A DNA stretch of 64,000 nucleotides, taken from the NCBI GenBank assembly GCA_037903355.1, contig JBAJFE010000004.1, positions 5,440,001 to 5,504,000 of the forward strand. Reading direction: 5' to 3'. Positions 40,428 to 52,400 of this stretch are shown piece by piece; the stretch's first letter is position 1, and each line of letters begins with the position of its first letter. The notes below the pieces were generated by a model. That model was not told where the DNA came from. It searched no databases and worked only from the letters and a program-made list of their open reading frames with translations. Both the position numbers and the translations under genes were made by a program. The stretch comes from Trichuris trichiura. Lineage: Eukaryota; Nematoda; Enoplea; Trichinellida; Trichuridae.

Positions 40428-40916
40428 CAATAAGAAAATTAAAAACCCGTTACGAAGAAGAGAGAAAAAGGGTCTTGGTTTTGTATAGTCTTTTCAACAA
40501 GTTGCTGAACGTTTCTGTTATAACTCTCAAACCTCCATTATCCAAACTTTTCAAAAAGTATGAATAAATGGAGAAGGGTAAATACATGAACAAGCAGGGA
40601 GATCGAGCTGGAACGGCTCTTCAAACATGAGGCTTTCTGATACCTGGGAAGGGCACTACGATGCCTTGAAAGGCAACAAAATCGCGATCCGCAGCGTTTC
40701 CTGTGCTCAAAGAGGCTCTTTAGTCATGCAGCTGCGAAGCTCAGAATGGTTTTCAAGTAGATAACATATGCTTGACATTTTAATTTGTTCTTCTCAATCA
40801 TGCGGTCTCGTCCGATGCATATGCGAAGATAAACTAGTGTAAGGCAAAATGGTAAAAGTAACAAAACCTGGATTATCCGAACTACTTGCGACAGCAGTAA
40901 GTTTGCGTAATCGAAG

Positions 40917-42093
40917 TACGGTCGGCCCTCGTTATCCGCGGCTCATTCGTCCCGGATTTTGAGCGTTATACCGCGTTATATAGAATACCCTGTGAAAAAG
41001 ACCAAATAGCTTAAATTTTAGCCGCGTATTTCGTTCTACCCCATTGAATTCCTTCCGGGACGGTCATCATACCTAGTGACCTTTCGAAGCTTGGTACTAC
41101 AGAATCTAGCTAGTAGATACTGGCATCAATGTGACTGCGCTTGTCCAATGGGTTTAGCCATCAGAGTCCAGGCCGTTAGATACAAGAAAAGATGAAAGTA
41201 AGATTCTCTTTCTCTAAACTAGTGGGAATCGTCTTGCTTTAACGAGCTAAGCGATGTACTGGTGCGCGGAATAAGTACAGAACAGGGAAAATATACAATA
41301 CAAAGGCGTACTTAAGCAGAAATAGTAAACATCACACAGAACACATCCACGTAGAACAAAACGTCTATGGCAGAAACGTTTGGGGTGTCATGAATCAATG
41401 TACCCACTTTCTGTAAGTGGGCGCAGATCTCTTGGAGAACAGCCAGTCCTACGGTCTCCTGAACTTGTTGGTAGCGAAACTTCTCGCCTTAAAATGTTAG
41501 TCACCGCAGCTAACCGGAGCTTTATTTAAAAACATTGTTATAGGGAACTCTCTCCCTTTTCTTCGCTTCATCAAATAAATCTTGTAGCGGCTTCAAAGAA
41601 GCCGTTTTTCTTTGTTAACCATGATGCCACTTTGTGTAGGTGAATCGTGTGCAGCAATCATATCCTTTAGGTCCTGCGCTTGCCGGAAAATACTGGCAAG
41701 TTTTTGCAGCGTTCAATCGGAGGGTGTTTAAGCTCCTTTATTTTCCATAACGTCTTCATCGCTGCTCGTAGGTGATTGCATCAGTTCCTCAAGTTCTTCG
41801 TTGGTGAACGGTTCTCCACAATTTTCCATGTACTCCCTGATATTGTCTTCTATCATGTCGAAGAAACCTTTACCTCCCCAATATTCACTATGTCCATCAC
41901 CTCCTCATCGATGGCACCTAAGTCCTCTCATTCAGTGACTGCGTCTCCCCACGAACGCTTCCAGCAACCACTGACTGTTCTAGGCTTTATCTTGTGTACT
42001 GGCGTGTAAAAGATGACGTCACTATTTCACGCCGGACAAACAGCGTTGTACAGAATCCGCGGATGAGGCCGCAGATAACGAGGGCTGACTGTA
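40917..42093 (-). mobile_element. Tigger/pogo-type DNA transposon relic (about 1.18 kb)
   Basis: Terminal repeats: CGGTCGGCCCTCGTTATCCG at the left and the reverse complement of CAGTCAGCCCTCGTTATCTG at the right, each next to TA. This is the CAGT-type end known for Tigger elements. Minus-strand frames around 41770-42010 give IEDNIREYMENCGEP and then FTNEELEELMQSPTSSDEDV, like the acidic tail of Tigger transposases. The catalytic region is absent or unrecognisable, so this is a deleted, decayed copy. Confidence 0.7.
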
Positions 42094-43423
42094 TTAACCT
42101 TGAACTGTGAGGCTTAAAACATATAGGTACTGCGTAACTAATCCATCAACATAACCGGATTATTGTAGTTTGTTGAAGCTTTTGAATGGAAAAGTTAACC
42201 AGAAATGCATGGGCTACTTACTATTTCCGTTTATCTTAATGTCTCTTAGGTAGGTACTAACCATATTAGACAAACTAAGAAAATGAACTCACTATGGACT
42301 GCTCTCTTAAGAAAATGCTCATTTGCACATTTTGCGGAAAAAAATTATCCCATTTAAACGATTCACATGTGATAACATCCAAGGTAGATCTGCGTAATAA
42401 TCCGCTTTTGTATATAGAAAGTAATCCATTTCAGAAAGACAACGCTGTCTGAACACTATAATGACTCAGCCTCAGTCCATGTTTAAGCACTGAAACGAAA
42501 TCCAGAGCAAAGCTGAAATACTTCGCATATACTTTTAATAGAAAAATTATCAATCGAAACAATAAACCCACGTTCAACGATCGCGGATGTTCAACAGCCA
42601 ACTATGATCATAAATGCCTTCGGATCAAACACGATCCATGAACGCTATCACAGCAAAAGCTAACTATAGTTAGCATAACTGGGGCTAAACGAGGCAAACG
42701 AGAAGTATACCCCCAGCCGATAGCACGGAAATTGCAATTGTGCAAAATAACGGGGATGGGCGAAAGGTAAGAAGGAATGCGCCTAACAATCAGCGGCTGT
42801 CAAAGTCTCGCAGAGGAAAGTGCACATTCAATTGGTCAGAAATACACGATAGGAAGACGTTCCGGATTTTGTTGCAATTCTGAAAAACGATGGGAGCCCG
42901 CAGGAAAAGACGATGTGAAACCTTTTGAGCGAGACAATTATGATTCCTACCGTAAACAGAACGATGCAAATGGTTAAGCGGTGAGAACAGCAAACGAGCA
43001 AAAGTAATGCATAAAAACAGCAACTGTCACAAACAAAACACCTCTTATTAATTATTACTAGAGGCGCTTGACTTCTAATAGCATGAAACGAAAAATTGGC
43101 GTTACGCCGGTTATTTGTTAATGTGTGCATCACAGAAAACTGCCTTTGCATTGAAAGCGGTTCAAGAAAGGAAAATATGCACTGGTGTCAAGGACCACGT
43201 GAAAAGCGCTGACACTGCCAGATTAGCAACCACAGCGTCTAGCCTAAATAGCAACGAACTTATATGGGCGGTGTGCTTGCCAAAGCTGGAATGCACCTAC
43301 CACAGAGTGAAAAGAAAAAGAGTGCAGAAATATTGGACAGATATGCAAGAACGTAAATAACAAAATAACTTGCAAATGCGATAAGTTTAGAAGCGTAAAG
43401 AGAAAAGAAAACTAGTAAATTCT

Positions 43424-46400
43424 TCATATGGCACAAAGGTATAGGTCAATAGGTCGACTGCCCATGATCTGGCGATTGCGTTCTATGACTGCACGTTCGG
43501 CATCGACTCGATTTGGGAATGAAACTAGCGCATCACCGGTCATCTGACCAGAAGGAGCGCGATGGATCTGCACACTGTCTAAGGTCAACTGAAAGCATCA
43601 CATACCTAGCGCCGGTTGAAAAGTTTCACCATTGACCTACCTCTGGGTATCCCTGGAAAAAGTTCAGCACGTCCGTAGCTGTGGCGTTTAGCGGCAGACC
43701 GCGAAGAAGAACAGTGTTAGAACCTTGCACTTGAGCTTGCTGGCCAGCTGATGTGAAATAGCTAGTTGGAGACACCGGGGGACTAGGATACGGCCAATAA
43801 ACGACTGCACCCGGCGCTGCAGTAATGGTAGGAAAAAGGCTAGCTACCCCTGCAGCAGTGTCTGTTACATTCAAAATACGATGAACAAACAAAAGAAACA
43901 ACAAATTACCAGATATAACAGGCAGACGAGGAGTCGGGTTTAAAATGTACGGTAAAGTGCTATTTCCTGTAGTCGCTACAGCAGTCCAAGTACCATTCTG
44001 TAAAGGAGGTGCCGCTCCAGGAGGCCAAACTTGAGGTGGCAAAAATGGATAGCCACCGAACGGGTTGGAAAAGAGAGCTGTTGCTAACGCTGGACTAGGT
44101 AAAACACCATTGCCTAAAAATAGTGCATAAAAGTTTACAAGGCCCTGGAACAACAAAGCTTCCGAAGACTACCCGCAGCAGGAAGGGTTGATCTAGCCTG
44201 TGCTGCAGCCAATGCTGCCGCTGCTGGCAGCAAAGAAGAATGGATTGGCGCCGGACCGGTTAAGACAAGGTTCATGTCATCTGCTGAGCACTGGAATACC
44301 TCGATATAACGCTGCTTTTTGCCAATTTGCAAATATTTATTGTGTCGATCAGCAGCAGCAGCAGCGGCAGATGCTTCGCTGTCCAATTGGATAAAAGCTT
44401 CTCCACTTGGGTGACCCTAAAACAAACTTCTTTTAATGGGAAAGCAAAACAACAGAATGTTACTTGTAAAAGGAGATGTAGCATCTATTCGAAATTTATT
44501 GCACTTAGCTTAAGAAGCCTGCGAATTTTAACTAATAGGAGGATAAACTAGATGACAGTTACGCATTCGTTTAAATGAACTTGAGTTAGGCTCGAATTAC
44601 AATTCACGCCGACTAAACATTTTTACAGTCAGAAGAAGAATTTTCTTAATTTGGGCATATGAACTACTCCTGCCTGGATCTTATAACCGCAACGAAATCC
44701 CGCGTGGAAGATTCAACTGCTGCTAAGTTATACTTCCCTTTGCAAATGTCGCTCGCTTACACTGGTATGAACAGAGGAGTCGCTTTCGACGTCCTCTCAT
44801 TTTATTATGTCACCTTCACGTTACAAAGTGTTAAGTTATGGTAACATTACTGAATAAAATTATTGTGAAAATACATCTCTTATTAGAATACGATAGGTTT
44901 AAGCCAAGAGGTACAATAGACATTTCCAAAATTATTTGTTCTGGATTTAGCATTGGATGATGATTTAAGCGATCCTCTTTTACCCAATTCAGAGCAGCTA
45001 CTTGAAGGCAGGAGGCTTGAAGTTATTTCTACAATAATATGCGATCCGTTCGCTGATGGCGAATTCGACAATACAAAGAAACAGTAAACTGAAGCACCCA
45101 ACTTTAAATCTGTAGAGTGGTATCCTACATTCACCAGGTGCACCTTCTATACCAAACTCAAGGGAAAAATTAAAGTAACCTGCGCATTGAAAACCATGTG
45201 AACGCCTTGATAGGCAACGTTCTTCGAGAAGTCTCCCAAGAAATCAAGAACATTTGGAACTTCGGCTTCATAAGGGAGGCCACGCAAACGAATGCAGTCT
45301 CTTCGCGAACCAGTGATGAAAGCCTGATGAGGCAACAATGCAGGCAATGCGGCCCCGATTGCACCTGGTAAGTTGGCTCTCGTCTGCAAACCTCCGAGGA
45401 TGTTAACTGCCGGTAAGTTGTTCAGATCCACCTTTACACTCTCCAAGCTCTTGTTGATCACCTGCAACAAACAGTGAATATTGGCAACGAGAGAAAAAAG
45501 AGAACAAGAAAATTAAATTCGACCGGTGAAAGAAACTTTGTACAAAACTATTCTTACTCGTTGAAAGCTACGTTTCATAAAACATGCGGAAATCAAATAG
45601 GAGAATCGGTGGGAAAGAGTTCACAGCGCGTCAGTTCATTTCAGCTACTATAAATTATTGAATGAAGAAGAGTAACCGAAATACATCCAGCCAGTGTACT
45701 ACTGTACATTAAAACCATCGGTACTCAAGTCTTCCCAAAGAATGTATGCTTTCAAATCGAAAATCGAAGACGAATCTGTTGCGTACGCTACATTAGCACA
45801 CTACCCAAGATCAGTCCTCAGGGTGAACGAACGAACTATAGTATCGTTTTTACAAATATAATTCACAGAATCGCGGACATCTAAAGTATCGTATTTTTAG
45901 ATCCAATTTATCCAGTCCAAAGAGAGATCATCGCAAATTAGACGGCTCAACTAGTTTCAAATGCTAAAGGTCTTTGCCCATTTTTTAACGCGAAAACTAT
46001 TCGTGAGCATTACTTTGCTCGCTCTTCTTACTGAAGTACAAATGCCAGCAAGAAAAGTTGATACTAAAAACGGAGTTAATCATCAATGCATCCGATCTCC
46101 CTCGTCCACAGGTTGAACTCATAAAGGAATCCAGGTATGTTTAGTGAAACATATGAAGTATCTAGGCGAAAGAATATTACTAGAAATTCTGTTCTGCATA
46201 GCGCCAGTAGTAAACACAAAGCGCTTTAACCACTCATTAACAAGCTTAGTAATCGCTAATAATGCAGTTTCCGGGAATGATCTTAAGGGATTGGGTCAGG
46301 TACATCACGTAGTGTCAACACCCTGTTTTCATTGGGATACGTTAGAAACGAACCCTTAATAATTACGCAACCACTGCGCATCCTTGCAGTATTGGCGACA

Positions 46401-49400
46401 TAGCGAACCACATGTTTAGTGGATACAGCAGCAATCCGTATCTACAGTGACATGCCGAGACTGATTCGATAAGTTTCTTGCTTGGTTTACATTGACGGAT
46501 AGAAAAGTTCGCTATCCAAGATAGTTTTGTATTCGATGGAAAGCAGCACAGATACCTTAAATTAATATTTCGTAGTAAAAAAGTGCAGACGCTGATCTTA
46601 TGTCACAAATAACCGCCACACTTGAGACAAGTTAGAGAAGCACTCAAGGAATCAAAACTAAAGCATTATTGCCCTTTGATGAGACATAACTAATATTGAC
46701 TACTATGCCTGCATGAAATTTCGGTTTGAGTTAGAAAATTTTGCTCAGATTTGAAAGTGATAAAAAGATCAATTAACAGTCTCACCAACGAATCGTTATC
46801 AACATTGCAATTCAAACAAATGATTTGGAAAAAAGCATTATTCTGCAAGCTGTCTTACAGATGCACATGATCAAGATGACATATTTGCCCTACAGGCGAT
46901 ACTGCTTAACAGTTATTATGGTGCCAAAGCAGCTCGATAAAATGCATTCTACCATATTTGTTGATTGTAAGAAGGAATGTATGAACACAAGGTGCGATTA
47001 TTCCATATCTTTCGAAGATGATGCCTTCTAGTATGCTTCGGCCAAATAAATTAATACAAATTTACATTAGCTCGCTTACAATTAAAATTTGCATAGGTCC
47101 TGGCCAAATCAATCACGCACTGGTACAAGTGGGAAACTTTGACGGAATATTTGCATAGTCATCCAATAAACCTCGTTACTCTTTGAGCTTATGAAACTAG
47201 ACAGGAAAAGCGAATCACTGCCTGCTTTCCGCTATACCAAGTGAGATCGGCAATGTCAGATGCGGGCAAAGGGGTTTGCACTTCCTGAGGCGAAACCAAG
47301 CTAGCCAGATAGCAAGGCTAACCTGCTGAATAAACAAAATTAGCCAACGGCAAGCAGTCAATCTTTCACGGAAACGTTTTATACGCTAAAAACCTGCAGC
47401 TTAAAGTAATGAAACAAAGGAACCTATGCAAAGAACATTATGAAGACGACTTCTGATCAACTAATCAACAAAACGCTGAGCTGACTCCGCACCTTAGAGC
47501 TCTGCGAGTACTTTAAAAAGACCGATGCTTTGAACTAGACCGTCAAGGCACGAATGGTTTTCTATTAGAGAATGTGCAAAGAAGTTTCTAACAATGCACT
47601 GGTGGGTGTTGAAAAAACTTTTAAGGTAACTTTACTTGCGACAAGTTCAACCTGAAGGTTCTCCCATCAAATTACACAGGCAAGCTCTGAAATCTGATGA
47701 TGGACATCGCCATTTCTATTACAGAAATAAATCAAAGTACAGAGTAGCGTAATTTGCCTTCTTATCAGCCAAAGTCCCTTTCGACGTTTTTGAGAGCAGG
47801 CATGGATTATCGGTGTCGCGCCCACATTTCCGTGCATCTGTTTTCAATTCGATTCACTGTTAAAACGCGACCACCCATTTCTGAACGTAACCGACATCCT
47901 GCGAATTCCAAAGCTTTTATAGGAGCACTAACTAATTTAACAATTAACCACATACAGGAATAATAAGGCAACAATACTGAAAACCTGCTTAGCTGCAAGC
48001 CGGACTCTTGGAGTTTTATTTAGATGGTTTTATACATAGCAAAACTTGCCCGAATCGGTTTCCTTGAGAGATAAATTCGCTACTCATAGTCGGTAAGTCA
48101 TTAAGTCGACCATACTAGTAGGGTGAGTTGACAAGTTCCAGCTGGAAACTGTTTTAAGCCGGAACGTTAAACAGCTACCGCTATGAAGAAACGTGGTAGC
48201 ACTGTTCAGTAACGGCATTAAAAAAAGAACCCGGCGTATTGTTGATTTGCACGACAAAGATAAACTTTTTTGCACGAATTCTAAAGCGCGTAGCTCTGAC
48301 GTTTCGCCACAGTCAACAGCTTAACAGAGCTATTCTTCCCGACAGTAATGCTATTGAAACGCGAACCAATCCCATAGTCGTTGACGATAGTTTCCAGGTC
48401 AAAATATGTTGCCATGCACATTCTGAGAAATATAGAATCAACCACTGCAACCTCGCCTACGACTTTTAACTGCAGCTGCGTAACTCACTTACATCGCAGC
48501 AGTGACAACTACTTTGCACATTCTTTAGAAATGAAGCAGGCTACATTCTACCTTACATCACCAATTATTTTGATGCACGCGAAAGCGAAAGACAGAAACG
48601 TAAGAGCAATGGAATTCTGTCGATGAGTTGTTTGGCTGTGACAACAGTGTATTTCGTTTCTGGACAAGCATATGCCTGTCGTCACAGCACTTAAACTAAA
48701 TAAGTCAGGGAGGCACAGAAACCTGAAAATCAAATACAGTTAAATTCTGCCGAATATATAAACTAAGAGTTCCATTTCTGCGAATGAGAAGTTGAACAAG
48801 TTCCAGTGCCAACATCTCAAATAACACTAGCAACTACTACCCCAGCTTGCCCTTAACATGACGACAGATGCAAACAATGGATAGCAAGATTCAAATTAAT
48901 TAGAATCATTCTACCAGCAACAGCATTAAGCATACAGAAAGAAGAGGTCTCTTAATACTAGCATACCGAAAGAGAAAGCTGTGAGCGGTATCTTCCACTG
49001 AACTTGTGGACTAACTTAAAGAAACCTCTGTCAGGAAACTCACGCTAAAATGGGTATGAATCGATAAGTACGTAGCCTAAAGTTACGGACACTTGAAAGG
49101 AGAATATTTATAGCTAAAAGAGAGGGTAAGGCAGTTTAACGCCAGTCAGGAATTATTCACATTCCTAAACACTTGTCTAACATTCGTTCATTTCAGCCAT
49201 TCCGGAAGGGAACTGTCCAGAAACTGAAATTATGTAGCTGTTTCCTACCGATCTACAGATTAGACTTCAAACTGACGGGTTCCGAAAACTCTGTCGGAAA
49301 TAAAACTGAAACAGGAGGGTACTTTTTTTGTGAAAGAAAATGTTTAGCTGAACTTAAATGATAAAACCACAAATCGTTCTCACCTGTTGAACTTCCGCAG

Positions 49401-52400
49401 TCGTGCTGCGAAACAGCTCAATGTACCGGGTTCCGATGACTTCTTTATGCTTGGAGAGTGCCTTCTGCGCGTCTTCCTCGGTGGACATCAAAACGAACGC
49501 GTCACCAGTTGCCCTTCCATCCGCTTTGTTGACAAACAGTATGCCATTTTCGCCATCTACTACAGACACCCCATTTTCTCCACTTTCAAAAAACTCTAAC
49601 TGAAACGAACAGGAAAATACTTCAGCAACAACGAAGAAATTAATCAACAGTTATTTTTGCCCCAAGTGCTGCTGCTCATAGCAAAGTTAGGTCCACTTGC
49701 TTTAATGGTATTCTTAATGAGAATTCTCATGCACGACCTTGTTACTGCAGCCTCACTGAACCATCGCTAAACCACCTGCATATAAAGTGTTAACAAACTA
49801 TAGAAAGATTGCCTGTGCATATGACTGCCGTGTAAATGGAATGAAGATCACCGGAAATGAATTCATGGAGTAATTGTGTACATGTAACTTACTATTCTTT
49901 TCGCGGTACAGTCGTAAGGTAGTCCGCGCATACGTATGATAACGACCGATTCGCGTGACAGAAATTGCTGCGCTTCGTTGTTGCTGCCTGAAACAGGACT
50001 GCTTTAGCGTTATTAGTTTGAAATTTTACAGCTAGCTAATAAATGAAACATTGGCGCAACTGCCTTTTTGAGCAACGCTGTAACCGGCAAAAGCAAAGAA
50101 TGAGGCGGCGGCTATAAGAGCGGCTGACAAGGCGCGCAAACGGGCACTCACCGAAACGATGCACGGCCTGGCTGTTGTTTACTACGCCTCCAGCGGAATG
50201 TCCCCCCTTTGTTACAATAGGTTCGCTGTCGCTTGGATGACGGATGTTCCAATTCCTCCCGAGTCGTCCCGGAGAACGAGGTCCCGAAGAACTCGACGGC
50301 GGTGCAGCATGCTCGACCGGCGACGAAGATGGTGCGTTCATGTCTGCTGAACCGCCATTTTCAGTAACGCTCTCAACTGTTGATGACTCTTCCGCAGGCT
50401 CGTTGTTCCTGTCCTCTTCCAGGTCAACCTCCGTAGAGGAATCTTTACTTACAAGTCTCATTTCTCACCGCAGAAGAAAATGGCGTTCTTTAAGTCAGGA
50501 ACCACTACGACGACTCAGGAAAAAGCCACCTTGTCAACGATAGAACAGCTGCACGACAAAATTAGGTTCAAAACGACAGCGGTCAACCCAGCAGCCAACA
50601 AACTTCACAAATGAGGCTGTCGAAAACAACGTTTGCCTTCAACAGTCAAATGACGAGCCAACCAACCGCAAGCACGCAGTACTTCCAATTCGTTCGTGCT
50701 ACACTGACATGATTGCTCACGATTGACCGCCACGTCAAGCACGTGTTAAAGAAGGGGGCGGGACGAGCCTGATGATTGCCCGCTTTTACGGGGACGCTAC
50801 TGATAAAAGGCCGTCGATGATGAGATAAGCTTATTCGTCCTGCCTACACCCATATACGCGCTGCGAAAGCTGGCAGCAATAATAACCTGCAGTAACGATG
50901 ACACCGACTGTTATCTAACCATCATTACAAAGCAAGCGCTACTGAACACAACGCAGATAACGGAACAGTTAGCATAAACCAAAGCGCCTTTCAGCTGGTA
51001 TCTTCTGATGCGCTTGGCAAATTAATAAATAAGCAAACAATTTTGGTTTAACACTTCTAGCTAGTAAGAATGGAGGCATGGCAATCGCACTTGAAAGTTC
51101 GTTTGATCAAACGGAAGCTTTGCCCCCGACCTTTTTAAAGCATATTCTATGGCTATTCGGTGCGTTTAGTTGACGTTTGCTCATATACATTCGGGGATAA
51201 ACTGCTCTCTCTTTTCAGCTGCTTCGTTCGGCCGCGACTACTTCTGCATGAAAATTAATGTTCATAAGAATTGCACAGCAACCAGACAAGCTGCTTTAGT
51301 AAACAGCTTTTACAGTAGTCTCAAGATAATGGCGATGCACAGCCCTAAGGCAAAATGGATCAGTCTAACATTTAGGCAAAATTGCGAAGTCCTTCACCGT
51401 GGCTATTAGACGGCGGTTTAAACAGAGCAATAAGCGCATGGATATGTGCATGAACTACACTCATTATAAAGCAAAATCTGCTCCATTTCTTTCTTATGCG
51501 CAATGGCTGAATTTTTATGCACGCAATCGCTGCTTAACACGACTAGCGGGAGCTGAACTTCATTTACCAATGCTCAGGAAACGTTCAGTGTAGAAACAAT
51601 GGGAACAACAGCGTTTTAGTTCCTGCGGTAAGGCATGCGTTTAGCAGGAGCGACGTCGGGTTTTCAACCGCTAACGGGTGCCGTTAAAATTTATCTGAAT
51701 TAGTAATTAGCCTCCGAATTGTGTAACATAGATTGAGCATTAATTGAAGTAGGATTTCGTTGGTTGGCTACCGTGCATCCCATAGCAGTGATGAAATTTA
51801 CGCGTAACATCTGAACGAAAGGATGCTGACTAAAATGGAAGAGCAAAACCGGAGATGCCGAAAGATAAATTCAACTTTAACTCTTATGTCCTTCTATTCC
51901 TACTGTTCATTTCTGAAATCTTCTAATGGTACTCTGCGTCTTGCAGGGTTGCTCAGGAAGAAATTAATCCCTGCTGAAAGCAAACTGGTGCAAACTATCG
52001 CGATACACTAAACCGTGTTTTGGCAATACCAACTAGTTTCAGCGAGACCTGACCTGCGGTACAAGCGCACGAAAATGATGGCTAAATGGGGATAGATCTC
52101 AGAAAGCAACGTTGACTGCTTCGAATTAAGAGTGACTTATTATAATGAAAGAACATGAATTCTATATAAGATAACCTAATTAATCACATGTAAATAAAGT
52201 CCCTAGTTGCAGAAGCAATTCAACTTCTAAAAGAAATGGCAAACGCTGCAACCCAAAGATTTCACTGACAGCTAACTAATCAAAACAGATATACTTGAAG
52301 ACTAAAGCAGTTTTACTGCCCCATTAATGCATAATTTTATGAAAAGCAACCCATTCATTTTTCATAAAGACTGTTCTTTATTACCAAAAATTTCGGGGAA

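Larger units (their letters stand above)
39202..43423. other. Convergent intergenic region between aPKC (+) and ESRP (-)
   Basis: It contains the aPKC 3' UTR, a foldback element, a small palindrome and a Tigger/pogo relic, each listed separately. From about 42100 to 43423, which should include the ESRP 3' UTR, I see no further coding or repeat structure. Confidence 0.5.

Noticed and set aside
40515..40890. Pair of AACCT..ATTATCC motifs as possible transposon ends
   Set aside because: They are in the same orientation and poorly matched, so they do not define terminal inverted repeats.
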